Made by a program: the position numbers and the translations under genes
Part shown: one piece after another, positions 38,401-52,400 of the stretch
How the letters are laid out: every line of letters begins with the position of its first letter
Position numbering within the stretch: position 1 is the first letter of the stretch
Notes under the pieces: generated by a model
The model's database searches: none
What the model was told of the DNA's origin: nothing
The model's input: the letters and a program-made list of their open reading frames with translations, nothing else
Assembly (NCBI GenBank): GCA_013433145.1
Contig: CM024168.1
Coordinates: 16,810,868-16,874,867 of the forward strand
Reading direction: 5' to 3'
From: Ascaris suum
Lineage: Eukaryota; Nematoda; Chromadorea; Rhabditida; Ascarididae
DNA: 64,000 nt

Positions 38401-38471
38401 TAAAGCACTCAATACAACATCTTCCATCACATTTTACAAATGTGATGGAAGATGTTGTATTGAGTGCTTTA
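38401..38471. repeat. Perfect 34-bp inverted repeat with 3-nt loop
   Basis: Arm 1 (38401-38434, 'taaagcactcaatacaacat...') and arm 2 (38438-38471) are exact reverse complements, separated by 'tac'. The bases flanking the arms do not pair, so the palindrome ends sharply. No terminal duplication is evident at the ends. Such a perfect fold-back must be young or maintained. Confidence 0.95.
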
Positions 38472-41400
38472 ATACAACCACAGAAAAAAATAAATAAATA
38501 AAACCACAGAAATCACAGAAATCCAATGCCAACATATCACTCAGCTGTGCAATACTCCACATCGCTCGAGACAACACTATCACGAATAAATTTTCATTTC
38601 AAGCACACTCAATTTGTAATGGTGAATTTGCTTATAATATGCCTCGAGGGTAGAGACGCTTGCTTTCTGCCGAACAATTCTAAGAACAAATCATTTTGAT
38701 CTGCAAAACATCATAGTCAGCAGTAGAAATCATGATAATCTTGCGAGGAGGATAGATCAGAAATCCTATATAACGGTAGTGTCATATCATTTCAAAAATC
38801 GATATGATTAATTCAAAAAGTATAGCATCCAAGTTGTTTAGATTTTTTAGTAGATATTATTTTAGTCTATGTCTATACGTCTAGAGTAGATATTATTTTC
38901 AGATCACTTTAAATAATGGAAATTACAAATATAAACTTCGATAAATTGTTTTATATATTACGCAAATACAGTACAAAATAAGAATTTGATCATTGCGATG
39001 CAGTAATATTTAGTCGATCATTTACGCATCATAATTGATGAGTAGATATTCTTTAGCGATTAAGTCTACATTAACGCAACGAAAATGAGAAATGATAGAT
39101 AAGTGGGAAAGGATAACAAAAGAAATCAGATAATGGAGCTATTGAATATATCAGAAGAGAGGTAAAAAACAAAATGAAGAAAAAAAAAACGAAGAAAAAA
39201 AAAATTCGCACTTAATGCAAACAATAAATCAAAACTGCTAGCTTTAGATTCATCATGCTCGGATCTGACTTCTCTATGAATATTTATTTCATCGCTTTTT
39301 ATTAGTAAATAAATATAAATAAGTGAATCGGATAGATAGTTAGTAATTGTAATGGCATTAAATCGGCTGTGAAAAAAAAAAAACGCTGAAATACTATTCA
39401 CGTAAACTAATTGAGTATTTCCACTCAAAATGAAATCCTTATCGATTGATCAACGCTATTGGCTGGAATCCTTATCGATTGATCAACGCTATTAGGCGGA
39501 GAGAAATTTGAAAAATTCTTATTGAAATAATCTCTCAATATTATTCTAGAGTTTAGAGATAGGCCATTTCATTCTTTAACAATTCTTCATGTTTTGTAAC
39601 ATTTACGATAGTTTGCAATATAATCAATACAATATCTTATTCAATGTGTTTTTTTTTCTGTTTTTATTGTGTGAACGTTTAGAGTTCATCGTGAAACATA
39701 AATAATTATGGGTAAATGTAATCTTTTTTGCAAACGTTCCAAAGTTAATAACCGATTTTTTTTCCCCATCGAATGTAGTGGGATCTTCATCCACTTCTTG
39801 AATTTATCTTTTTTCACTCGAATAAATAAATTAGTTAATTAATTAATGAAATAGTTCAAAGCAAAAGATGAGGTAAAAACTGATTAACTATATATCGAAA
39901 ACGTTAGCAAAAAAAAAGTACAATGGATGAAAGGTGACAAAACTCATATTGAAAAAAATGTGATGCGGAAATGTTATAAGTCAATGTTAAGCTGATCGCT
40001 AAAGAAAACTTCAACATATCAAAAACAACGCCATACACTTTTCTATTATTATAAATTGCTTAAACGAGCGATTTTTTTTTGCCATAGATCAGATTTTCTT
40101 TATTTGATTGATTCATAGGGCATCACAATGGCAAAAATCATTGAAGATATACGAAGAGGTAATGGTTAAGAGTAGTAATAAGGACTTCAATAAAAATTCG
40201 TTTAGCCCAAAGAGTCATTTACTCGGGAACATTTACAAAAATATTCCCCTAACCTAAAATGTGATAATATCGCCAGAATTTTTGTGCTGAAATTTCTCAA
40301 TCTTTTAAAACTCTTCCACACATTGTTACTATCTTTGAAATCATTTCTTACTTCCACATATTTCAGTCATTCCCCTTTGCGTGTGATCTCTGCTCTTTCA
40401 TAGCATTCCTACCTTTCCCACCTCATTTTTTTTTCTATTTCGATCGTCCCTCTCCCCCCCCCCCTTCCTCCTTTTTCGACTTCATCTATCCGTTTGATCT
40501 CCCACATAAGATTATCAACTGGTGATGCCGATGATGGCGCAACTTTATATTGTCATTAATACTTGTGCGTAAAAACCTATAATTTTATTGATTTTTGTTA
40601 ACCTTTTCAAATAAAAAGTAAGTTTTAGGGCGAACTCAGAGCCTCTCCACGGAGGACCTTTTTAAATCATATTCACTCCACTGGTCCACCCCACCCTCCT
40701 CCTGATCCCTTCTCCTCCCTTCCCCTTTCATCTTTCTTTCCTTCCACTCCAGTTCTTTGCACATTTTCGCATGGACAATTTTCACTAGGGTCATTCAAAT
40801 TTCCCGCTGCTCCTGTTTTCCCCTAATGTTGCAGCACTATAGTCTTAAAGGAAAAGCATTGCTTTCGATTTACGATGCGTGTTTTCTTTTATTTTCCATA
40901 GTTCATCGTGATTGCTTTTATTAATTTTTGAAGAAGGTGTCAATTTTTATTTCTACGACGTAGATAGTATGATTCATCAAAATTGATATGAAACTGAATT
41001 CTCAGTAATCGGTTTAATTGCATATATATTTGTATGTTTTATTTGTTTGATGAACAACTCATTTATTCGCATTGCACGCTCTTTGATTTATCCTCATTTC
41101 TTAGATATTGCAATATAACACTCGCTTTCATCCATTTCTCGGTTGAATTTTAATGTTCTATCGGGAAGCTGATATTTTACAACACAATGATTACCTAGCT
41201 GATATTTTATTAGCATAATGATGACCTCCCAAAGTCACTGGTGTACATGAACATCACCTGTGTTACCTTTAACACCTTAAGCATCCAATTGAATGATATT
41301 GAAGCTCTTTGCGTATTGCCATAATCGTCGAATTTTTTTGTTGCAAATATCGACACAATATTTTATGATCACCTTATATCGTTAGACATATCGTTTATTA

Positions 41401-41473
41401 ATTAACCGTTGTGATTATATTGCAGTGTGGAATAAGTTCATAGAGCACATTTTTGAAGAGCTTCATCTCTCGA
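38472..41473. other. Gene-poor stretch upstream of the mS39 gene
   Basis: I see no coding exon. It contains a 33-bp tandem duplication (39434-39499) and pyrimidine-rich segments around 40330-40500 and 40660-40760, the first with a C12 run. TTATATTGCAG at 41415-41425, 48 bp before the mS39 start codon, looks like a 3' splice site and could be a trans-splice (SL) acceptor. Confidence 0.45.
39434..39499. repeat. 33-bp tandem duplication
   Basis: Two adjacent 33-bp units starting 'aatccttatcgattgatcaa' (39434-39466 and 39467-39499) differ only in the last few bases (attggctgg against attaggcgg). Confidence 0.95.
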
Positions 41474-44400
41474 ATGATGCGTGCATGTGGCTTCGCACGT
41501 ACATTCTGTGCGGATGCTGTAGCAGTTACGAGCCGTGCAACAACTAGCACACAGCCAATTTCCATTCCAAAAGCAATTAAGGTTGGTGCGGTTTTTTTTT
41601 TTTTTTTTGAAATTCTTTTTCTTCATGCTGATAGCTGCTTTATTCAATCATTGTCATCTACTTTATTTAATCATACTATGAAGTCAAAAAAAAAATACAA
41701 TGAAGAAACAGCTAATGAATTGATGATAGGTTAAATTCTAAAAATGTTGCATTAAATAATCATGCAAATTATTCGTTAGTATTGAGCAATATAATTCGAT
41801 GTTCTTCAATTATCATGAAAAGATAATATAGGGCATTAATTGTTGGATTTTCAGCGGACGCCGACCGATCTTCTCAAAGCACTTTCGGAGACAGTTGGTG
41901 TTGATACGACGGCACCTCATTTTGCTTTCATCGATGATCCAGCAACTATACCGACAACACAACAGGCGCGTAAAACCTATTATTTAGCAAAGGTATCTTT
42001 TATCATTTTAAATCATATATGATTCTAATCAGACATTGGATATTCGACTCGTTGAGTTGTTGAGAACATTGATTTCTCTCGTGAATTGCAGATCGATGCC
42101 ATATGGCTGCAATTTCTCGGAATTTGAGCAGTTTTCTTGTAGCATGCTTTCTAGTCTCTCCTGAGAGTGGAAGATGATTGGGCATATGAACTGAGGTTTG
42201 GTACTAACAGAGATGTTTAGAAGTTTTTTCCTTTGTAGTATCAATTTCCCTTCGTTTTAATCTCTGTTGGTTCGCTATTCCCAAACTCGATGATTACCAA
42301 TGATTTGTTTTTTCTTTATAGTCTGCTTTCTCTCTTCATCCACCTCCGCATTTGAACTTTCCGGGTGATCTTGTTTCGAAATCGCTTAAAAATCAATGTT
42401 TCATCCTTAGTGTGCTGTATTAAAATTTCTATTTTATAGGAATTGGGTCGACGAGCTGCAAGACAGTTGGCAGCCGAATGGCCAACATTATTTATGTACG
42501 ACCGAGATGAACCTCGACTAGAGGCATTCCGACCCAAATTAGCTCCCGATCCTTTAGTTGTGGAGCCGACCGAAGAAAATCTAAAAGATATGATCGAAAA
42601 GAAAGAAGTTAGCAATGCCGTGAAGCTTTACGAGAGGATTCGTGCGGAAAACATTGAAGTATCTCGTGAATTACAGGTAGGTGCCATATAACTGCAATGT
42701 TTCGGTATTTAAGCACTTTTCTTGCAGCGTGTGCCCCTTTCTTCTGTAGCCCACCCTCACCTTCCCCTCCCCTCCCTTCCACTGATTGGGGCGCTTGTTG
42801 GCTAACGGAGGTGCTGTTCATCGTTTATTGTATCAATCTCATCTAGTATTGGGTTGCTAAATGCTTCATCTTTAAAACCTTAATAATCCATGTTTTTGTT
42901 TGATAGTCATAGCATAGCTCTTCGCTTGCGCATGCTTCTTATGCTCTAATGAAGAGTCTAAGAAGAAACAGTGAGCAAGTTGGAATTTTATGCAGATTTT
43001 TACATCGTTGTGGATTTCTTCAGAGAGCAATTGTTCAATCGTTTCGTCTCAAAACCCGATATCTTAGAAAGCTGCGCATTTTCACGCAACCTAAACGGTC
43101 TGCTTCAAGTTGATAGAGATGCTTTGATGCTCAGAAAAATGTCCATATCGAAAACCCTTGAAAGAAAGGTTGTTATAATGTTGCCCTGAGTATTTAATCT
43201 GTAATCGCCTCATTATCCTCTCAGATGGCACTGCTGCAGATTATCTTTCTTCTTTATTCTATCATTGACTCATTTATGCACATCAAATTATATGACGATC
43301 TTCTTTCAGATGGACCTCTTTCGATTAGTTGTTTATTATAATGGTGAGGATATACCTGCAACGGAGATAGAGGAGTGGCATGGATGGAGGAATTTTGCAC
43401 CTGAATCACCATCACAGAAGTGGCAACAGGTTAGTTTGTTGTATTATCGATTCATTCGTGATTTATTGGAGATTATATGAGGTCAACTTTTTACAAATCG
43501 TTAACATATATGCGAAATTGTGACACCGTGGTATGGTACACTGGATATATTCCACTCATCTACGGTGATAATATCTTCATTTTCAATGTTTTTTCTGAAT
43601 GTGCTTACAAAACTTTTCTAAGCTTTGGTATCGGCCGTTTTTTGCTTCTTGGGTTGTCCGCTATACTATGGCACCATATTTGAATATACACAGTCGTTCT
43701 TAACCGCATTATATCGTAGTAATTTTCATGTGATTTGCATTTAATGTTATGACCTTAGCAACTAATTTGCGTAAAGGGAATGCTGTGCTTTAGTCCACTT
43801 GATAATTCTAACAAGATCGATGTATCAAATAAGTTGGTAACCATTCACGATTGAGGAACAAGTGACCATAGCGCTGATGTTAAATACTTTAACTATTAAT
43901 CTCTGAATTTATTCATTCCTGCTGCTCGATGTTATCGCCATAATTTTCATCGAAGACGTACAACAACCTCGTCATGTTCGCTGCAGTTGTGAAAGGAACA
44001 TAGTTTAGGGTACATTGTTTTTCGAATGGAAATACTATATTTTACTGGTAAGTTCTAAAGAATGCATTTTTTTTTCTATACACGTCCATGTTCCTTGCCA
44101 TCCCATTCTAATAATTTATTAATCGGTTTATTGAAAACGAATATTTCAGGCGGGTTTAGCTGATTTACTATTCGAAGCTTTGGATAAATCTGAAGAAGTT
44201 TATACACTGATGATCTGTGGGCTGTGTAAATATCCAACTGAGGAGGCCGTTGATCGTGCTGTATCGCTGTATAATGTAAGTAGCAGCCCTCTTGATTAAG
44301 AATAGTAGAATGCCATTTCGGCAGGGTCATAATTTTTCTAGCTCAGCGGACAAGGCCAGTGCTCAGCAGGTTGATATTAATTCACATTTGTGGGACTGGA

Positions 44401-47400
44401 ATTCAATTGATGGGATTTCAGCAATCTTGTACTACCTTGTCTTTCAAGTTGGAGTGGTAGGAAAGTCTTTCGACGAATGGACTAACACAGAAAAATATCA
44501 GCTTTCGTTTCAGGAGTGGTGGTGATGAAGAACTGCAGTGGTAATTGTACCATCATATGTTTGCATAGTTGTTAACGGCCTCTTATTATATTTCCTGGTT
44601 ATTTTAAGGCCTCAACGGCCTGCACATCAGAGTTCCGCGTAGTTTCATAGGATGTCAATAGGTGATTGATAACGGAGGTACTGCAGATAAATATATGCAT
44701 AATACAGCATTAAGTTGCATTATTGCATTAAGACTATTGCATTAAATACACTCTGCTATTGCAGTATATCTGCTGTCGCAAGAGTCGAACTGATATTTGA
44801 TCGATATCAGTCGTTTTTTTTTTTGAGGAAATGTTGCAAAAGAAGCAGCTTCCTTCGGTCGAAGCGTTCAGCGGCCTCATCCGTACGGCTCGTTCCTATA
44901 AAGAAGCAAAGGTGTATCTGGAGCAGATGGCGATATTAGGAGTTCAACCAACAATCGACATTTTTAATAGCGTCATGGAAGTGGCGCTTAAGGTATACTT
45001 TCGGCCCGCTTTTAGATGCTGCCTAAAATATTGTTCGTTCAGCGACTGGAAGGCTTAGTTAATTGCGATTCTGAAGGTCCTTCCTAGATTCTAAATGATA
45101 AGAGCTGACGCTGTGGTTTTAGTTGCTTTTTTGAAGTTTAAAATTCAGGGCAATTCTAAAATTTTATTTACTCCCTGCTTACCCCTTCCTTTTAAATGCT
45201 TTCTATGTATATCCGCACGTACTTGACGCTCCTTCTTGAAGCATATTGACTGAACAGATAAAGGGGCGAGAAAGCTTTGGCATTTGCGATAGCACAGGCC
45301 GCATTGAAGATTACCTCAATTCTTGCATCATTGTAGGATTGAGAGCAAAAAAAACAGCTAGGACATTTTGTCGCCACCGTTAAAGTCATTACCTTTCTTT
45401 TTGGAGTTGCCCTTTGCCACCTCCTTATCCACCCACAATAACCGGCTTCGTTCTTCTATTCGTTTCTTTTTTGAAGTCCCCATGTTCTTAGTTCAACATT
45501 ATGATTTCAAGGACGCAGAATTGCCCTCACGTCGAGAGCAGATAGGGATGGTGTTGCGCGAGGCGATCTTTGCACGATGTGAGCCGACGTTGCGCACATT
45601 CTCGCTTGTATTGAAGGGCGTCGTTAGTGAAGAAAAGCGTGACCAGGTACATTTCTAAACTGTGCTCGGCTGTACGAGTTATTTCCATCAATTTGATTAC
45701 ACTATTTGTGATAGAAGGTAAAAGCGGTAGGAAGTTACAATATGCTATGAAAGATAGAAGCGAAGAGCGCCCACATCAGCGGCCTCATTTTTTTTAGAAC
45801 AGAGGAGGATGAGCTGCGGCCTGATTGCCGTTCAAAAGGCTTGTTGTAGTTGCTACTTTTGGAGACAGGGGGCCGAGAAAAATCCCGCCTTATTCTGCAA
45901 AAGCTCTCTACTGTCAATCCTCCCTCCGTATTTTTGATATTAGCGCTTGCCGAAGTTTGCTGAACATGTTTTTAATTCGTTGCTTGCTAGATCGTCTTAT
46001 TGATTATGTCTAAGAGATCGCATTAGCATACTTTGAATGCTTTGAACAGCCATGACATTGTCGATTTCATCGTTCCCTCCATCGATGCAGCTGGCAACAA
46101 TGTTGCCATGGCCGGTAGTGCGTCACCTGGTAGTCTTTCTGCTGGCGACGTAGGTCTTTGTTATTCGGAGTTTCCTTCTTTTGGCCTTTCTTCTTTGACG
46201 AAGTACCTAAAAGGCAGTAGTGGCTGACAGTATTACTTACTAGTACTTACTCTTTTTTGGCGGACCGTGTTCGCAGTGACAAGAAACCGTCCTTGGGTAT
46301 TGCGACCATTTTTTAACTGGTGGCGCGCCACCGCCAACCCCCAGCCACACCTCGTTGGATTTCATCGCTAGATTGTCCGCGGCTGCTTATTCAATGTATT
46401 CGCAACTAACCAATTCTTATTGACGGTCAATTCCCCTATCCACGAGCTGGGAACGTGCCATGTGTCTCCTAACCGAGCACACTGGCGACGAACGACGTTA
46501 TTGGCTAGATCATCTTATGGATCTTGTCTAGGAGATCGCATTAGCATATTTGGAACAAATACTTGCGGAATTGGAGAGCCGGCCGACTGTTGAAGTTCGA
46601 GAACGTGGTGATCAGCGCTTCTTTGTGGATGCAATGAATGTTGCCGTTGCGGCGAATAATCGAAAGGTTGCCGACAGAATTGAGGCATTATATCAAAGCG
46701 ATAAAAATAACGCAAAAATGCCGGCATTCACCGATGAAAGCTTGTTAGTTTTTCTAATGGCTTTGTGTTATCAGCTGTGGGAAAATTTCATACATTTTCT
46801 CGCACATGTGTTTTTTAAAATTTGAACTGTGAAATTATAGAAATGCTTTAAAGGGTGTATGTTTTTGGCTATATTCTCATGAAAACAATAGCAAAAGATA
46901 TTATTGGATCTCTGAGTTATGGATATTGAGCTGAATCTTTCTTCGCTGTCATGATTTGTTGCACTGATGATCCTTTTCTCAAAGTTGAATCTACTGTCGA
47001 TGTTTTAAAGGTTCTACTCGCAATATTTGATGCTACTCGTCAAGCAGCTTCCTATGGAGGAATTAGACATCCGATATCGAGCACTTGTACCTCGAGTAGT
47101 TGGCGTGAATAGATCGTTGACAATCGCTATGATTCATCGACTGCAGGTTTTTTTTTCGCTTTTATTTATGTAATAAATTACGCTGCGACATTTTTGAGGC
47201 AATAGGAAAAGGGAGGGTGTAGTAGGATTTGATACAAGTCGTCGTTGGAGGCTTTTTCATAGTGGAGTGCTGTAAGGGAAGTCTCTTGGCTCAATGAGGG
47301 AGTAAAATCTGGTGGGAAGATGCGTCCTCTCGTTTTACGATAGTTGCTATTGTGGTTGTTTCGCAGATGCTGCAAGCCGAAAACATTCATTTTTTCATCG

Positions 47401-49787
47401 TCGGAAACCTCATCGGAGCCAAAATTTAGACTCAAAAACATCGAGAAAGAAGTGGCCTAAGAAGAATTGGGTTGTATTTTCGGGCTGCTGCACGAAAGTT
47501 TAATCAAATAAGCCCATTATGAATAAATAATTTGGCGAATTTTTTTTTTTCATTTTTGACAGCCAAATGAATCAATCTTTAAAAGATTTGTCAAATTCAT
47601 CGAATTAATCACATATCCAGAATAAAAACAAGGTTATTATTTATGATTGGATAATGGTTGGGCTAAGTTTATTTTTTATTCTAGGCTACACCACGTTGGT
47701 CGTTGTTGAGGCGCGTTATTGAAGATGGCATAGCAGCGAGACACATGACCGATTTAAGAGTCAGTACCCTTATGCGATCCGTCTTACTTTCTCTCAAATT
47801 ACAGGTAACTTCTCGTGTTTACACTTTCTCCTTCACTTTGGGTAATCTGTCCGGCCTAAAAATTTGCGATTTTCATTTATTGCTTATCATATCATCGTAC
47901 ATTGTCTTCAAATTCAGCTCGTTACCAAACTGTTGCAAATTGCAATTTGACTTCAGATTGCAATTTGCAAATTCCCTTGCGAAATATTCTCTTCTCTTAC
48001 AGGCACTTATCATAATTTTTTTCATTTCATACATTATTCGGTATGCGTTTAATCAGTGACTGCCGAAAGTTTGTGCGAAGGTTTCATATGTTTCCGCAAT
48101 TTATGACTGTCAAATGGTTGTCGTTTCATTGTGAAAAACTGGTGCGCTCCTAGTTCACCTGCTAAATTTTGTGCTTCCTTATGAGAGAACTGTGGTATTT
48201 TCTTTAGTGCACGATTATCACCTGTTCATTTGTAAAACAACTCAGTTGTGTACATTTAAGGAGATGACAATAGAGGAACGTGAGGAATGTGCAGAGTTGG
48301 TACGACGAATGGTTGATATATGGCTTGAGTTTAGTAATTTCACCACACCGAATGCTTTACGACTTCAGCAGAAGTTGACACCGTCTACGGTGAGCGCATT
48401 TTTAAGCGAATTAGGTATTTTTGCATCATGTTTGTAGTTGTTTTTTGATGGGAGGGAGGAGAGAAGAGGCGGTAGTGCGCTAAAATTTTCTGGGTCCTGA
48501 TTTGGTTTCTTTTTCATTTTCTTAGTGTTTTCGTAGCATTAGCACCGTCGTATATTTTTGTTAACATATGAAAATTTAAATATTGCCTTGATTCAGTGTC
48601 GAGATTGCTCTCTTTTATTGAGGATTCATTATCTTATTTCGATCCCGTCCAAAATAACTTTTTCCAAAGCAGCACTAAACGTATTTAAAGTTCGTATGGC
48701 AATGCATATTTAAAATAAATCACTTACTTTCATGTATTGATGGGCTTAGTGAGAGCTGATGAAGACTGAGTTAAAGGGAATGCTCGAGCAATGTTGAAGC
48801 TGCGTTTGTTTTTAAATGGGTGAGGTTGACTTAAAATGACGGTTGATTGTGTTCCTTTATTAATGCGGATATGTTTCGGTTCCGAAGAATTGTATAGCAG
48901 CGATAGGGAATTGCTGTGCTCATGTGTTTGTTTTCTAGATTTCTGAATGTTCGTTGCTGCTGATAAAAATGGGTGATCGTGAGCGTGGTTGGGATTTTCT
49001 GAAATTGTTGCTGGATGAAAATGCGAGATCAGGGGAAACGCCTACCGTCACAGAATTCGGTAAGCACTTTCTTTCCTCTTTTTTTTTCATTACCATTTTG
49101 AAAATAATATAGTATCTTCTTGCTGAAGAAGAGGATTTGAAACAGCGTCATGGTTGTTTTTTGTCGAGGAAAATGTACTATCAATTTTTTCGCACCAGAT
49201 TGAAATTGAACAACTAATATTAAGCATTCTTTGGTACAAAAGCCGAAACGAGTTGTTTGTTATATGGAGCCGATTGTTCCTCCCGAAAGGATATTTAGCA
49301 CGTCTGCAATTGAGTCTAAGGAAAAACTAAGAAATGTTTTTTGATGGGAATCGAGCGATATGGATGTGGATACACATTGTCAAAGAGTTTGACAAGGGCC
49401 TGCAAGGTTCAGAAGCTATGCCTTCCCGATGTTGTTGATGTGAAAGCTGCTCGCTTGGGCGAAACATAGCTTCAGGGCTAACTGAAGGAAGTCGATTGGT
49501 AATCGCGTATTATGCTGTGGGATGAAGTGGGAGTAAGAGACAAAGTTATATGTTAATCGGTGTAATTGTTGATTATAGGGTATCCTCAGCCATCAGTCAT
49601 GCGCTCATTAATGGAGGAGGCATTACAATATGGTGACTGGTTGAATGCGAGTCAATGCCTTAATATAATAGCAGTTTATTCGCCACAAACCCAACTTGGA
49701 CCATTTGCGGAGCAAATCATGCAACGTTGCAAACTGACCGCTTTACAGAAACGAATACTAAATAATTTTGTTCGTTTACATCAATGA
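41474..49787 (+). CDS. PTCD3: Small ribosomal subunit protein mS39, mitochondrial (PTCD3)
   Basis: Thirteen exons chain without a phase error: 41474-41581, 41855-41992, 42440-42676, 43310-43429, 44150-44275, 44828-44992, 45512-45646, 46532-46743, 47011-47146, 47685-47804, 48261-48389, 48939-49059 and 49579-49787. They encode 651 residues, against about 690 for the vertebrate protein. Residues 1-36 are Arg/Ala/Thr-rich with a single acidic residue, fitting a mitochondrial presequence. Residues 37-100 carry the family-typical PTDLLKALSETV, FAFIDDPATIPT and KTYYLAKELGRRAAR. Around residues 215-300 are PPR-like helical pairs (VYTLMICGLCKYPTEEAVDR; YKEAKVYLEQMAILGVQPT). The family is a pentatricopeptide-repeat component of the mitochondrial ribosome small subunit needed for mitochondrial translation. 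The first of two adjacent ATGs is used. The CAG acceptor at 41425 may receive a spliced leader. Introns 2 and 7 hold decayed copies of nearby exon edges. Confidence 0.92.
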
Positions 49788-52400
49788 ATATTTACTGTTG
49801 TTATATTGTTTTATATATAAATCGTTAGATGGATATTGCATTGTATAAATTGGTTATTTTTGTTGATTTTATTGCAATCGTTTAGTTGTTAGAAATGTTT
49901 TCTAGTGGTCGATTAAAAATTACAACCTTTTCAAATATTTTCTTACTATCGTGATATTTAGGCTATCTTTTTTTTCAGTAAGATACGAATCTACATGATC
50001 GTTTTTTTTTCCTGTTTTAATGAGATGAGGCGATTATTTTCAAGAATTGACTCGAATATCCCCCTCTTAAAGGCAATTGATTCTAAACAGTTGGGCTTCT
50101 ATCGTCTTTATTGTAATGGGATTGTAATATTTGAATTATTTTTTATAAGAAAATGAAAAACGTCTAAGAAACATAAGCCATCTTTTGTAAAATATTTCAA
50201 CTCTAAAAAGAGACATTTCTTAGACCACTGTTAGAAGACTAGACGTTAACGATGCAAGAGTAAGACATGGATAAGTTACCTGTGAGAATAAAAGGTGATC
50301 ACGTCTCGGCCTTTATTCGTTGATGTGTGCACCCGGGTTACGCGCAGGCCTTCGTCAGAACGATACGCATAACCCTAATACTGCAAGAAAATTGCATAGA
50401 CAACTTAATTACGAGCGGAGAAAAGGATAGAGAGGAAAATAAATAGGAAAATCTGCTAATAATAAATTGTATGTTAAGAATGCATAATAAACCCAAAAGT
50501 CACAAACTACAGAACCTACCTCGTTGTGGCAGTCCCTATTCTTTTTTTACTAGACGAGCTGTTTGAGAGGTGGAACTTCGGCCTCTTTTATGAACACTTT
50601 CCATTTTTTTTAGTTCTAGAGAAACTTTTATCCGAAGACCCAGAGAAGAGCTACATGCGATGGGCAGTAATAAGGTAGTAAGGGCAAACGCGAGGGAAGG
50701 CCGCATGATACTGGCGATTAATGAAACCACCACTACAAACAAAATTTTACATATATAGATTTATCTAATTATTAAGGCATAACAACCCTACAAGCTAGAA
50801 TATTATATGATAATCAATTTTAATAAGTACTGGTACGAATAAGATATGTTTATTATCAAAAGTCAATATAAGGTGTAGTGTTAAATAGTGGGAACCAAAG
50901 GCGACGTATTGAAATACCATTAACAGAAGAAACTTGAACTAAAAATGCGACATGTAATATGCGGAAAACAGTATAGAAGATGGTACTAAATCAGTACTAA
51001 ATCATAAAAGTAAAGAATTATAGACCGTAGAAACAGTGACACTAAAAAAAGCGTCAAATTCGTATTGAAATATAAATTGAGCATAACAACTGTAGTATGC
51101 TCGAAATATATTTGGGAGAAAAAGTATATTCAAAAATTATAAGTAAAACAATTCCAAACTAAAAGCTCCCACAGCGAAGTAATAAGAGAATGAAGCGTAA
51201 GCGAAAGCAAGCAATACTAATAGAGATAAGTGATCGATAAGCGTGAACGTCGATGTTGAGATCATCACGTTTAGGTTAGTGTCGCGGATAAGGCAGTATT
51301 CTTATGCTCTATGCCAGCTATTGAATCTATCGACTCGAGACAAATAACATTCGAGATCACTGGAACATACTGACGAAGAACATTGTTATAAGAGCCTTTT
51401 AATAAGTTGTTGGAACTAAGCTGAGATATCTGATGCCAATATATCAAATAAAATTAATAAAAGTTCAAGGTATTGCATGTGTGTAATATGCAAATGCACT
51501 AATATATAGTTGCGAATCTAATTTTAGGAACCATTATCCCATAAACTGTTGTATATATCAATTATATGGAGATAAGGCATGCGTGGATGTTCGCTTTAGT
51601 TAGCATGGTACAAAGCAAAAGACACTAAAGTACATAATTACACCAGCAACGTTGATTGATAAATGTTTGACGAAATTTCTTATCAGCTGTGAGGTACTTT
51701 GATAAAAATCATTCACTGATTTGTATAAACCTATGATTTAATGTTGATCTCAGGTAATCCTAGGTAAGGAACAGAAATTTGTAGTAAATAGTTGTACACC
51801 TCCTATATGGGTAGTGGTTTAGTACTAAATATATCGATATTAGGCAATGCTGTTGTTATACCTGCAAAAAATCCTAATGATTTGATCATTTTATTGTTTC
51901 TTTTATAGCAACAATACACAAAAATTGACACTACCATTCCGGTGCTTATTTAAGATGCTATCATTAGTACAATGGAAGATTTGAGCCATAGCTTGCCGTG
52001 TTTTTTTTGATGGTCCTACTTTGAGTTATCGGTACTTCTATGGATACTAACAAATAGATCGGCGACGAAATATTGATATTTTTATGGAAGAAATATCGCT
52101 GGAACAATTTTCTTTCCATTTCCCATCGATTTTATTTACGTGATAACCACTAAACGATTATGGATTCGATGCGAAATTTCACAGGGAACATGCTTATAAT
52201 AAATTTATTGCTATGCAAGCGATGTGACTGATGTAAACTTTCAAATACAGTCTCCTTGAATCAGCCATCCTTGCCTAAATCTTATTCTCTTTTCTTGTGG
52301 AGATGTATTGCCTAAAGCTGTTCCCTTGCTCTAATTCAGTCTTCAACGTTTAAAGGTCTCTTCGTCCATTCTTCCAACTCGAATGAGATTTTCCTATAAA
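49788..52400. other. Gene-poor stretch between mS39 and the next minus-strand gene
   Basis: Apart from a possible 56-residue secreted peptide at 50536-50706 I see no exon. The same interval also reads open on the plus strand (ERWNFGLFYEHFPFFLVLEK), so strand choice is uncertain. Confidence 0.35.
50536..50706 (-). CDS. Possible small secreted peptide precursor
   Basis: A single-exon ORF of 56 codons starts at ATG 50706. Residues 1-21 (MRPSLAFALTTLLLPIACSSS) look like a signal peptide. The remainder is basic (LRIKVSLELKKMESV, then HKRGRSSTSQTARLVKKE) with a KR dibasic site, the layout of a small peptide precursor. No C-terminal amidation Gly is present before the basic residues, and I recognise no peptide family. 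The ORF may be chance. Confidence 0.3.
   Translation of the reverse strand: MRPSLAFALTTLLLPIACSSSLGLRIKVSLELKKMESVHKRGRSSTSQTARLVKKE

Noticed and set aside
42971..43189. 72-residue plus-strand frame between mS39 exons 3 and 4
   Set aside because: Exon 3 joins exon 4 in phase without it and no acceptor precedes it; intronic chance frame.
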